Below, piece after piece: positions 9,191 through 16,220 of a DNA stretch of 64,000 bases. This DNA comes from Sorangium cellulosum. GTDB taxonomy: Bacteria > Myxococcota_A > Polyangia > Polyangiales > Polyangiaceae. Numbering within the stretch: position 1 is the stretch's first letter; every line of letters starts with the position of its first letter. The notes beneath the pieces were generated by a model. It was given only the letters and a program-made list of their open reading frames with translations, did not search any database and had not been told where the DNA came from. The stretch covers positions 6,960,501 to 7,024,500 of the forward strand of contig NZ_CP012670.1 in NCBI RefSeq assembly GCF_004135735.1. Direction: 5' to 3'. Made by a program: the position numbers and the translations under genes.

Positions 9191-9254
9191 CGAGGGCTCA
9201 GCCCCCGGCCGCGAGGGCCGCTCAGCCCACGCCCGCGAGGCCGCTCAGCCCCCG
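9191..9254. repeat. Three-copy 23-24 bp degenerate repeat spanning the ompA-like stop codon
   Basis: Three copies of a CGCGAGGGCCGCTCAGCCC-like unit occur, with TCA triplets at 9198, 9222 and 9245 (spacing 24 and 23). The TCA at 9245-9247 is the stop codon (TGA on the minus strand) of the OmpA-like gene, so the stop is reiterated downstream. Confidence 0.6.
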
Positions 9255-10048
9255 CCCGTCGGCGACGCGCCGTCCTTCGCGGGCGCGCCCTCCTTGGCCG
9301 GCGGGAGGGGCTCGCCCTCCTGCGCCGCGTTGCCCGGCGGCCCGACCTGCACCGGCTTGATCTCGTCGCCGGTGGCCACGAAGCCCTTGCGGGGCGGCGG
9401 CGCCGGCCGCTGCCGCGCCTGCTCGGCGCGCAGCTTGCGTTCTTCCAGGCTCAGCACCTCCAGCGCGAGGCCGCCCGCGTACGGGTCCTTGCCGAGGAAG
9501 GGGCGCCCGTTCACCTCGGCCACGTGGAACTCGACGCGACGGTTCTCGCTGCGCCCCGCCGCGATCTCGTTCGGCCCGAGCGGGCGCGACTCGCCGAAGC
9601 CGACCGCGATGAGCCGGGTGTTCTCGATCCCGCGGTCGACCAGCCAGTCGGCGACCGCGAGGGCGCGCTGCGCGCTGAGCTCCTGGTTGTGCTCCTCGCT
9701 CGCCTGCGCGTCGGTGTGCCCCTCGATGCGCAGCCGCGTCACCTCCGGGTGCTCCTTGAGGAACTGGAGCAGCGTCTCCAGCGTCTTCTCGCTGCCCGGC
9801 CGGATCGCGGCCTGGTTCGTGTTGAAGACGATCTTGCCCTCGATGAAGACCTGGCTCTCCCCGCCCCTCTCCGACCACGGGCGCTCCGGATACCAGCGTG
9901 GGAGTGCGCGCTGCTCCTCGGCGCGCGGCAGGTCGCGCGGCGGCAGCCGGTTGTCCCCGCATCCGTGGCCGGCCTGCACGACGGCGATCGCCGCCGCGAC
10001 GGCGAACGGCAGGGCGGTGCGTCCTGCCTGCTTCCTCTTCGGGTCCAT
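9245..10048 (-). CDS. OmpA-family peptidoglycan-binding protein
   Basis: A 267-residue envelope protein. The N terminus MDPKRKQAGRTALPF followed by an Ala/Val segment is an export signal ending near Cys32; the lipobox is poor. Residues about 80-185 are an OmpA C-terminal domain that grips peptidoglycan: IEGHTDAQASEEHN, LSAQRALAVADWL and GRSENRRVEF are family hallmarks. The last 70 residues are a Pro/Lys-rich tail. Upstream in-frame codons to 10204 are rejected because they lie in the palindrome and lack a signal sequence. It probably anchors the outer membrane to the wall. It is divergent from larE. Confidence 0.9.
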   Translation of the reverse strand: MDPKRKQAGRTALPFAVAAAIAVVQAGHGCGDNRLPPRDLPRAEEQRALPRWYPERPWSERGGESQVFIEGKIVFNTNQAAIRPGSEKTLETLLQFLKEHPEVTRLRIEGHTDAQASEEHNQELSAQRALAVADWLVDRGIENTRLIAVGFGESRPLGPNEIAAGRSENRRVEFHVAEVNGRPFLGKDPYAGGLALEVLSLEERKLRAEQARQRPAPPPRKGFVATGDEIKPVQVGPPGNAAQEGEPLPPAKEGAPAKDGASPTGGG

Positions 10049-10097
10049 CTCGTCCTTTAGCGTGTCAGAACCGGCGCTCGAACCGCAAGTAAACCTG

Positions 10098-10232
10098 GCG
10101 GCAGCGGCGGCGGGGCCCGTGGGGTGCTCCCCGGAGGGGCGCTCGTGCCGGCGGGCCACGAGAGGGGCACGCCGGAACGCGAGCCCCGGAGGCGAGCGCC
10201 TCATGGGCCCCGCGCCCCGCCACCGCTGCCGC
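10098..10232. repeat. Long inverted repeat in a divergent promoter gap
   Basis: Bases 10098-10116 and 10214-10232 are reverse complements over 19 bp with one mismatch (G-T pairable). The interior contains further nested pairs such as CTCGTG/CACGAG. The element fills most of the 230-bp gap between the divergently transcribed OmpA-like gene and larE, so it is not a simple terminator. Confidence 0.75.
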
Positions 10233-10278
10233 GGGGCCGACCGGCGCGCCGGGCGGCTTGTGGTAAAGGAAGGGTCCC

Positions 10279-11139
10279 ATGCCTGCGCCGTCGCTCACCG
10301 CCGAGGGCTCCCCTGTCGATCACAAGCTGGCCGGCCTGCGCGCCCGCCTCCGGGAGCTCGGCTCCGTCCTCGTCTGTTATTCCGGAGGGGTCGACAGCGC
10401 CTTCGTCCTCGCGGTCGCCCATCAGGAGCTCGGCCCGAGGGCCGTCGGCATGACCGCGGTCTCGCCGAGCCTCGCGCCGGCCGAGAAGGAGGAGGCCGCG
10501 GCGATCGCCCGGCTGATCGGCGCCGATCACCGGCTGGTCGAGTCGTCGGAGATCGACGACCCGAGCTACGTGGCGAACAACCCCGACCGCTGCTTCCACT
10601 GCAAGAGCGAGCTCTACCGGATCGCCGCGCGGAAGCGGGCCGAGTGGAGCCTCGCGGCGATCCTGAACGGCACCAACACGGACGACCTCGGCGACTACCG
10701 CCCTGGCCTCGAGGCGGCGCGGGAGGCGGGCGTGCTGAGCCCCCTCGTCGAGCTCGGCTTCAGCAAGGCCGACGTGCGCGCCGGCGCGGCGCGCGTCGGC
10801 CTGCCCATCTGGGACAAGCCGGCGGCCGCCTGCCTCTCGAGCCGCATCCCCTACGGCACCAGCGTCACGCGCGAGCGGCTCGCCCAGATCGGCGGCTTCG
10901 AGGCCGCCCTGCGCAGCATGGGGTTTCGCCAGGTCCGCGTCCGCTACCATGACGAGCTCGCGCGCATCGAGCTCGACGCGAGCGAGCTCGCGCGCGCCGC
11001 CGAGCCGTCGATCCGCGCCGAGATCGTGGCCGCCGGCAAGCGGCACGGCTTCCGCTACGTGACGCTCGACCTCGGCGGCTACCGGACCGGCAGCCACAAC
11101 GAGGTGCTCGTGGGCCGCGCCCTCAAGATCGTGAGCTGA
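10279..11139 (+). CDS. larE: ATP-dependent sacrificial sulfur transferase LarE
   Basis: A 286-residue PP-loop ATP pyrophosphatase. The ATP loop SGGVDS is at residues 35-40. Further family landmarks are RCFHCKSELY, ILNGTNTDDLGDYRPG, and KPAAACLSSRIPYG with the candidate sulfur-donating Cys at 185. LarE sulfurates the pyridinium biscarboxylic acid mononucleotide during synthesis of the nickel-pincer cofactor of lactate racemase. In several LarE proteins the sulfur comes from the protein's own Cys. larB and larC are not in the window. The ATG is preceded by AAGGAAGG. A 10-bp stem-loop follows the stop codon. Confidence 0.92.
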   Translation: MPAPSLTAEGSPVDHKLAGLRARLRELGSVLVCYSGGVDSAFVLAVAHQELGPRAVGMTAVSPSLAPAEKEEAAAIARLIGADHRLVESSEIDDPSYVANNPDRCFHCKSELYRIAARKRAEWSLAAILNGTNTDDLGDYRPGLEAAREAGVLSPLVELGFSKADVRAGAARVGLPIWDKPAAACLSSRIPYGTSVTRERLAQIGGFEAALRSMGFRQVRVRYHDELARIELDASELARAAEPSIRAEIVAAGKRHGFRYVTLDLGGYRTGSHNEVLVGRALKIVS

Positions 11140-11140
11140 C

Positions 11141-11185
11141 CCCGGCGGAGACGCGGAGCGCGCGGCTCGCGGCGGCTCCGCCGGG
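11141..11185 (+). terminator. Stem-loop after larE
   Basis: CCCGGCGGAG (11141-11150) pairs perfectly with CTCCGCCGGG (11176-11185) two bases after the larE stop. The 25-base loop and missing T-run make it a weak terminator candidate. Confidence 0.4.
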
Positions 11186-11288
11186 CGCCCGAGGAGGGCG
11201 ACCTCCGCGGCCCATGACGCGGCGCCGAGCGGGTGACCGTGGTCTCGCATCCGTTGCCACGCCGTGGGGGTCGCCGCATGCTCGATCC

Positions 11289-11594
11289 ATGAGCGAAGCC
11301 ACGGCCGAGCCGATCGTCATCTACCGCAGCGTCAACCGTGACGGCGCGACGTTCGCGCTCGAGCCGCGGTCGCTCGATCGACTCCGCACCATGTTCGGAT
11401 CGGCGGTGCGCGCTCGCGACCGGATCTTCATCGCGCACGAGACGCGGGCTGACTACGAAGAGGTGCAGGGGAGCATCGCGCCGCAGATCGTGATTCTCCT
11501 GACGGGCCTCAGCGAGGATCACCTGCGACCGCTCGGCGGCGTCGTGTTCCGCGACCCGGTCAGCGAGAGGGATCTCCCGCGGACGGCGGCATAG
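11289..11594 (+). CDS. Small hypothetical protein
   Basis: A 101-residue protein with no motif I recognise. It opens MSEATAEPIVIYRSVNRDG and has a central hydrophobic strand (PQIVILLTGL). There is no signal peptide or membrane segment. The ATG at 11289 is chosen over the upstream ATG at 11214, because the extra 25 residues are Arg-rich and unlike the rest. Third-position G/C bias is clear but a little lower than in its neighbours. It is followed at once by the 21-bp tandem array. Confidence 0.6.
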   Translation: MSEATAEPIVIYRSVNRDGATFALEPRSLDRLRTMFGSAVRARDRIFIAHETRADYEEVQGSIAPQIVILLTGLSEDHLRPLGGVVFRDPVSERDLPRTAA

Positions 11595-11622
11595 GCTCGG
11601 CTGCGCTGCCGTTCCCGACCCT

Positions 11623-11785
11623 CCCATCTGGACACGCCGCACGCCCATCTGGACACGCCGCACGCCCATCTGGACACGCCGCACGCCCATCTGGACACGC
11701 CGCACGCCCATCTGGACACGCCGCACGCCCATCTGGACACGCCGCAGCCCATCTGGACACGCCGCAGCCCATCTGGACACGCCGC
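11623..11785. repeat. Eight-copy 21/20-bp tandem repeat, intergenic
   Basis: The unit CCCATCTGGACACGCCGCA(C)G starts at 11623, 11644, 11665, 11686, 11707, 11728, 11748 and 11768: six starts 21 bp apart, then two 20 bp apart. Copies are nearly identical, and there are no unique spacers. It lies between a hypothetical gene and the end of ppsR. The core GGACACG is shared with the array inside cdd. Confidence 0.95.
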
Positions 11786-11840
11786 TTCCCTGCCTTCGTG
11801 CCGTGCGGCGGCGCCGCACGTGCCGCTCGCCCGCGCGGCC

Positions 11841-12686
11841 TCACATCAGCGTCGCGCGCGCCGCCTTGGCGCGCTCGTCGCGCTCCTTCATGTGCTCCAG
11901 GATGATCACCGCCGTCTCCTCGATGGCGCGCCCGGTGACGTCGACCACCGGCCACTCCGGGTGCGCGTCGAAGAGCCGACGCGCGAACTCCAGCTCCTGC
12001 CGGACGTGCTCGCGCATCGCGTAGTTCGTCTCCGCGGGCATCCCGAGCTGGCGCAGGCGCGCCTGCCGGATCTCGCAGAGCTGGTCGATCCCGATGGTGA
12101 GGCCCACGATCCTGTCCTGAGGGGCCTCCATCAGTTCGAGCGGCGGCGGGACGCCGAGCACCAGGGGGTAGTTCGCGACCTTGAGGCCGCGCTGCGCGAG
12201 CAGCGTCGAGAGCGGCGTCTTCGATGTGCGGGAGACGCCCACGAGGACGATGTCCGCCTTCCTGAAGTTCCGCGGCTCCTTGCCGTCGTCGCTCTTGACG
12301 GCGAACTCGACCGCCTCGATGCGCCGGAAATACTCCTCGCTGAGCGGGAGCATCGCGCTCGGCAGGTTGATCGGCTCCCGGTCGAGGAAGGTGCCGAGCC
12401 GGACGATGAGCGAGCCGATCAGATCGATCGCCTCGATGTTCAGCTCGGCCGTGGAGGCGTGGACGAACTCGCGCAGCTCGGGGCTGACCACGGTGAACAC
12501 GACGAGCGCGCCCTCCCGCGCCGCGCGCTCCAGCACGGGCCGCGCGACCTCCTGCGTCCGCACGCGGGTGTGGAGGCGGATCTGCACGCCCGCCTTCGGG
12601 TACTGGAGCAGCGCCGCGCGCACGGCCTTCTCCGCCGTCTCTCCCGTGGAGTCGCTCAGGACGTCGATGAACTTCGGCTTATCCAT
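11841..12686 (-). CDS. ppsR: Pyruvate,phosphate dikinase / PEP synthase regulatory protein (DUF299)
   Basis: A 281-residue bifunctional kinase/phosphorylase. The family inactivates PEP synthase or pyruvate,phosphate dikinase by ADP-dependent phosphorylation and reactivates it by phosphorolysis. Landmarks are the N-terminal IDVLSDSTGETAE, the P-loop-like VGVSRTSKTPLS (about residues 150-161), LANYP-type VANYPLV and LTIGIDQL. The ATG opening MDKPKF is chosen because GAGGGAAG lies eight bases upstream; the ATG seven codons earlier has no ribosome-binding site. No ppsA or ppdK gene is in the window, so the target is elsewhere. Confidence 0.93.
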   Translation of the reverse strand: MDKPKFIDVLSDSTGETAEKAVRAALLQYPKAGVQIRLHTRVRTQEVARPVLERAAREGALVVFTVVSPELREFVHASTAELNIEAIDLIGSLIVRLGTFLDREPINLPSAMLPLSEEYFRRIEAVEFAVKSDDGKEPRNFRKADIVLVGVSRTSKTPLSTLLAQRGLKVANYPLVLGVPPPLELMEAPQDRIVGLTIGIDQLCEIRQARLRQLGMPAETNYAMREHVRQELEFARRLFDAHPEWPVVDVTGRAIEETAVIILEHMKERDERAKAARATLM

Positions 12687-12786
12687 GTCCGATGCTTCCC
12701 TCGCCATCTCGGCAGCGGCGCTCGAGGCAGGGCCCGTGCCTCGGTCAGTCAGGGGCGCAGAGGATCGCCCGCGGGCGCGCGCGCCG

Positions 12787-13890
12787 TCAACCGAACAGCC
12801 CTCTCAGCTTCTCCATGAACGAGGACTGCTGAGGTTGCACGTTCTCGCCGAGCTCCTTCGCGAGCTGCGCGATGAGCTCCTTCTGGGACGCGGTGAGCTG
12901 CGTCGGCACCTCGACGCTCACCTCGACCAGCTGATCGCCGCGCCCGCCGACGACGCGGCGCGGTATGCCCTTGCCCTTGATCCGGAGCACCGAGCCGGGC
13001 TGGGTGCCCGGGGGGATCCGCAGCTTGCCCTTGCCGTCGAGCGTCGGGATCTCCAGCTCGCCGCCGAGCGCCGCGCGCGCGAACGAGATCGGCACGGCGC
13101 ACACGACGTCGTCGCCGACGCGGCGGAAGAGCTCGTGCGGCGCGACGCGGATCGTGAGCTCGAGGTCGCCCGGCCCGCGGCCCTCGCGGGAGGTGTTGCC
13201 CCCGCGCTCCACGAGCCGGGTCGCGCCGTTCTCCACGCCCGGCGGGATGGTCACCTCGATGGTCTTCTGCTTGGCCGCGAGGCCCGCGCCGCGGCACGTC
13301 TTGCACGGGTCGGTCACGATCCGGCCCGAGCCGCGGCACCGCCCGCAGGGGCGCTCGATCGCGATCGGGAACATGCCCTGCTGCATGCGGACGCGGCCGC
13401 GCCCCGCGCACGCCGAGCAGCGCTCGGTCTGCGCCCCGGGCGCGGAGCCCGAGCCGGCGCAGTCGCCGCAGGGCTCGATGCGATCGTAGGTGATCTGCTT
13501 GGTGCAGCCGAACGCCGCCTCCTCGAAGCTGATCCGCACCTCTTTCTGCAGCGTCCCGCGGTCGCCGACCCGGATGCCGAGGGCGCCGAGGAGGTCGCCG
13601 AAGATGGCGTCGAGGTTCAGGTCGTGCATGTCGAAGGGCACGCCCTGGAAGCCCGGGCCGCCGGCGGCGGCGCCGACGGCGGCCGGGCCGAATCGATCGA
13701 ACGCCGCGCGCTTCTGCGGATCGCTCAGGATCTGGTACGCCGCGTTCAGCTCCTTGAAGCGGACGTGCGCCCCCTGGTCCCCCGGGTTCTTGTCGGGATG
13801 GTGCTGCGCGGCGAGGCGCCGGAAGGCGCTTTTGATCTCATCCTGCGTCGAGGAGCGCTCGACGCCCAGAACTTCGTACGGATCCCGCAC
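12787..13890 (-). CDS. dnaJ: DnaJ-type co-chaperone
   Basis: A 367-residue protein with the full type I layout. The J domain (residues 1-66) has HPD in AAQHHPDKNPG. A short Gly/Phe-poor linker follows. The zinc domain has four repeats: CGDCAGSG, CSACAGRG, CGRCRGSG and CKTCRGAG. A C-terminal substrate-binding domain completes it. It would deliver unfolded protein to DnaK and stimulate its ATPase. The start is GTG. It is not next to dnaK or grpE, so it may be a second DnaJ paralogue. It is followed by ppsR on the same strand, 100 bases away. Confidence 0.92.
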   Translation of the reverse strand: MRDPYEVLGVERSSTQDEIKSAFRRLAAQHHPDKNPGDQGAHVRFKELNAAYQILSDPQKRAAFDRFGPAAVGAAAGGPGFQGVPFDMHDLNLDAIFGDLLGALGIRVGDRGTLQKEVRISFEEAAFGCTKQITYDRIEPCGDCAGSGSAPGAQTERCSACAGRGRVRMQQGMFPIAIERPCGRCRGSGRIVTDPCKTCRGAGLAAKQKTIEVTIPPGVENGATRLVERGGNTSREGRGPGDLELTIRVAPHELFRRVGDDVVCAVPISFARAALGGELEIPTLDGKGKLRIPPGTQPGSVLRIKGKGIPRRVVGGRGDQLVEVSVEVPTQLTASQKELIAQLAKELGENVQPQQSSFMEKLRGLFG

Positions 13891-13942
13891 GAGGTGCGAA
13901 ATAGCATCGATCGCCCCGCCGGGACAGCGCCTAGCAGGGCGC

Positions 13943-15709
13943 TCATTCCGCCGATTTCACGTCCGCTCCGGCGAGGTCGCGCTTCATCACCTTGCCCGTC
14001 GGGTTGCGCGGCAAGGCGTCGAGGAAGACGACCTCGCGGGGGACCTTGGGGCCCGCGAGCTGGGCGCGGCAGTGCGCCTTGATGTCCTCCTCGCTCGCGG
14101 CCGCCCCGGGGCGCAGGGCGACGAACGCGCGCACGCGCTCGCCGAGGTCGCGATCGGGCGCGCCCACCACGGCCGCCTCGGCGACCGCCGGGTGGTCGTG
14201 GAGGACCGACTCGACCTCCGCGGGGTACACGTTCACGCCGCCCGAGATGATGAGGTCCCGCTTGCGGCCTTCGATGTGGTAGCAGCCGCGCGCGTCGCGG
14301 CGCGCGAGGTCGCCGACCGAGAAGTAGCCGTCCAGCATCGACGCGCGCGTGGACTCGGGATCTCCGTGGTAGCCGGAGACGAGCAGGGGGCTCCTTGCGT
14401 AGAGCTCCCCCACCTCGCCGTCCCTGCACGGCCGCCCGTCCTCGCCCACGAGCAGGAGCTCGCTGCCGGCGACGGGGCGCCCGATGGTGCCCGGCGACGC
14501 GCGCAGATCCTCGGGGCCCGCGATCGTGACGATGCCCGTCTCGGTCGCGCCGTAGAGGTTGTAGAGCCGGTCGCCGAACACGCCCATCACCTCCGACGCG
14601 AGCGCCGGCGAGAGCGGCGCGCCGCCCGTGAAGATCGCCGTGAGCGACGACGTGTCGTGGGCGCGGAGGCGCGCCTCGCCGAGCTCGAGCACGCGCTGGA
14701 GCATCGTCGGGACGACGGCCGTGGTGGTCACGCGGTAACGCTGGATCGCCTCGAGGAAGAGCTCGGGCCGGAACTCCGGGAGGACGACGATCGTCGCGCC
14801 GAGCACGAGCGACATGGTGACGAAGCCGAACGCCGTGAGGTGGTAGAGCGGGCAGACGGCGAGGTGCACGTCGCCCACGCGCATCGGGGTCGCGCCGATC
14901 GCCCCGAGCGCCGACACGGCGGCCCCGCCGCCGAAGCCGCGCACCGCGCCCTTCGGCTTGCCGGTGGTGCCGGAGGTGTACATCACCACGGAGGCGCGCT
15001 CGCTCCGATCCGGCGCGGCGCCGCGCTCGCCCCGATCCGGCGCGGCGCCGCGCTCGGCCATGAGCTCGTCGAGGTGCGAGAAGCCCGGGGCGCGCTCGCC
15101 GATCGCGATCATGCGCTCGCGCGGGATCCCCTCGAGCCGCGGCGCGGCCTCGCCGATCACGTCCGCGATGTCGGAGTCGAACAGGAGCAGGCTCGCCCCG
15201 GAGTGGCCGGCGAGGTAGGCGAGCTCCGCCGGGGTCGAGCGCCACGAGGCCGTCACCACGGAGCCGCCGACGCGGGCGATCGCGACCTGGCAGATCAGGA
15301 ACTCGGGGCGGTTCTTGAGCACGAGGAGCGCCGTCGCGCCCGGGCCGACGCCGCGCCGAGCGAGCGCGAGGCCCAGCCGATCGACGCGCTCGTTCAGCTC
15401 GAAGAAGGAGTAGACCCGATCCTCGCCCCGGTCGTCCGCCGCGCCGCCGGCCGCGCGCGGCGCGAGGCTCCGCGGGTCGACGACCGCGATCCGGTGCGGG
15501 CTGTTCTCGGCGTGAAACCGGAACAGCAGCGACGGGTTCGCCTTGCCCCGCGCGAGCTCGCGCGCGAGGACCTTGAGCCCCGGCCAACGCAGCGCGGCGA
15601 GGAGCCCCGACCGCGCCACCGCCCGCCGGGCCACGCGAGCCCCTTCCGTGAGAGCGCTCATCTTGCGCCGCCCGCCGGAGAGCGCGGCGAGCACGCGAGG
15701 ACCATCCAT
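13943..15709 (-). CDS. Acyl-CoA synthetase / AMP-dependent ligase
   Basis: A 588-residue adenylate-forming enzyme. It activates a carboxylic acid with ATP and joins it to CoA. Motifs are VMYTSGTTGKPKG (P-loop A3), NLYGATETG (A5), the VGDL Asp (A7), EGRKRDLIISGGVNVYP (A8) and the catalytic Lys in PRNPTGKVMKRDL (A10). The order and length fit long-chain fatty acyl-CoA synthetases. A duplicated 9-residue unit (RGAAPDRGE) sits just before A3. The start at 15709 has no ribosome-binding site but a TAAAGT box seven bases upstream; the second Met at 15661 is the alternative. It is divergent from the PilZ gene, with only 47 bases between. Confidence 0.9.
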   Translation of the reverse strand: MDGPRVLAALSGGRRKMSALTEGARVARRAVARSGLLAALRWPGLKVLARELARGKANPSLLFRFHAENSPHRIAVVDPRSLAPRAAGGAADDRGEDRVYSFFELNERVDRLGLALARRGVGPGATALLVLKNRPEFLICQVAIARVGGSVVTASWRSTPAELAYLAGHSGASLLLFDSDIADVIGEAAPRLEGIPRERMIAIGERAPGFSHLDELMAERGAAPDRGERGAAPDRSERASVVMYTSGTTGKPKGAVRGFGGGAAVSALGAIGATPMRVGDVHLAVCPLYHLTAFGFVTMSLVLGATIVVLPEFRPELFLEAIQRYRVTTTAVVPTMLQRVLELGEARLRAHDTSSLTAIFTGGAPLSPALASEVMGVFGDRLYNLYGATETGIVTIAGPEDLRASPGTIGRPVAGSELLLVGEDGRPCRDGEVGELYARSPLLVSGYHGDPESTRASMLDGYFSVGDLARRDARGCYHIEGRKRDLIISGGVNVYPAEVESVLHDHPAVAEAAVVGAPDRDLGERVRAFVALRPGAAASEEDIKAHCRAQLAGPKVPREVVFLDALPRNPTGKVMKRDLAGADVKSAE

Positions 15710-15744
15710 GGGGGCGACTTTACTCTGGCGCGCGCGCGCCGTGA

Positions 15745-15750
15745 TAGGGT
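15745..15750 (+). promoter_or_regulatory. Putative -10 box (TAGGGT) of the PilZ gene
   Basis: TAGGGT lies six bases before the GTG start, preceded by GTGA. The same ten bases GTGATAGGGT occur on the minus strand at 23827-23818, ahead of another gene. No clear -35 hexamer is seen. The opposite-strand TAAAGT (15722-15717) would serve the divergent gene. Confidence 0.4.
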
Positions 15751-15756
15751 GGCGCC

Positions 15757-16161
15757 GTGACGGAGACTGATCGCCGCTCTACCCCGCGCGCCGCCATCGA
15801 GCTGAGCGTGGAGTACAAACGACTGAACACGTTCTTCGCCGACTACACGCGCAACATCTCCAAGGGCGGCATGTTCATCGGAACGGATCGCCCGCTCGCG
15901 GTCGGCACCGAGTTCGTGTTCGCCCTCTCGATCCGCACCCTGCCGGAGCCGCTCCGCCTCCGGGGGCAGGTGAAGCGGATCGTGATGCCGTCCGAGGCGA
16001 CGGAGGGCTCTCCGCCGGGGATGGGGATCGAGTTCCAGTACGAGAGCGACGCGGAGCGGGCCGCGACCGAGTCGATCGTCGAGCAGCTGATGATGAACGA
16101 GCTCGGGGAGACGCTCGCGTCCAAGCTGCTCGGCAGGCGGCTCGGCGAGGGCTCTCGGTAG
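15757..16161 (+). CDS. PilZ domain protein (myxobacterial paralogous type)
   Basis: A 134-residue cytosolic single-domain protein. The c-di-GMP-binding signature is visible in two parts: RSTPR (RxxxR, residues 7-11) and NISKGG (NxSxxG) about 25 residues later. It would act as a small c-di-GMP effector. In the related myxobacterial paralogous family the signature is often degenerate, but here both parts are intact. The start is GTG. A GTGATAGGGT box ends six bases before it, with no Shine-Dalgarno sequence, so the mRNA may be leaderless. It is divergent from the acyl-CoA synthetase. Confidence 0.88.
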   Translation: MTETDRRSTPRAAIELSVEYKRLNTFFADYTRNISKGGMFIGTDRPLAVGTEFVFALSIRTLPEPLRLRGQVKRIVMPSEATEGSPPGMGIEFQYESDAERAATESIVEQLMMNELGETLASKLLGRRLGEGSR

Positions 16162-16220
16162 CGCTCGGGCCCGGTCGCCGGGGGGTGCGCCCGCGCGTCC
16201 CCCGTGTACACTGCCCCGCA

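Noticed and set aside
6605-10060. A 1151-codon plus-strand frame over the spermidine-synthase-like gene
   Set aside because: It is an out-of-frame shadow with Arg/Pro-rich composition, crossing two real genes on opposite strands.
11623-11785. CRISPR array
   Set aside because: Units are contiguous with no unique spacers, and no cas genes are present.
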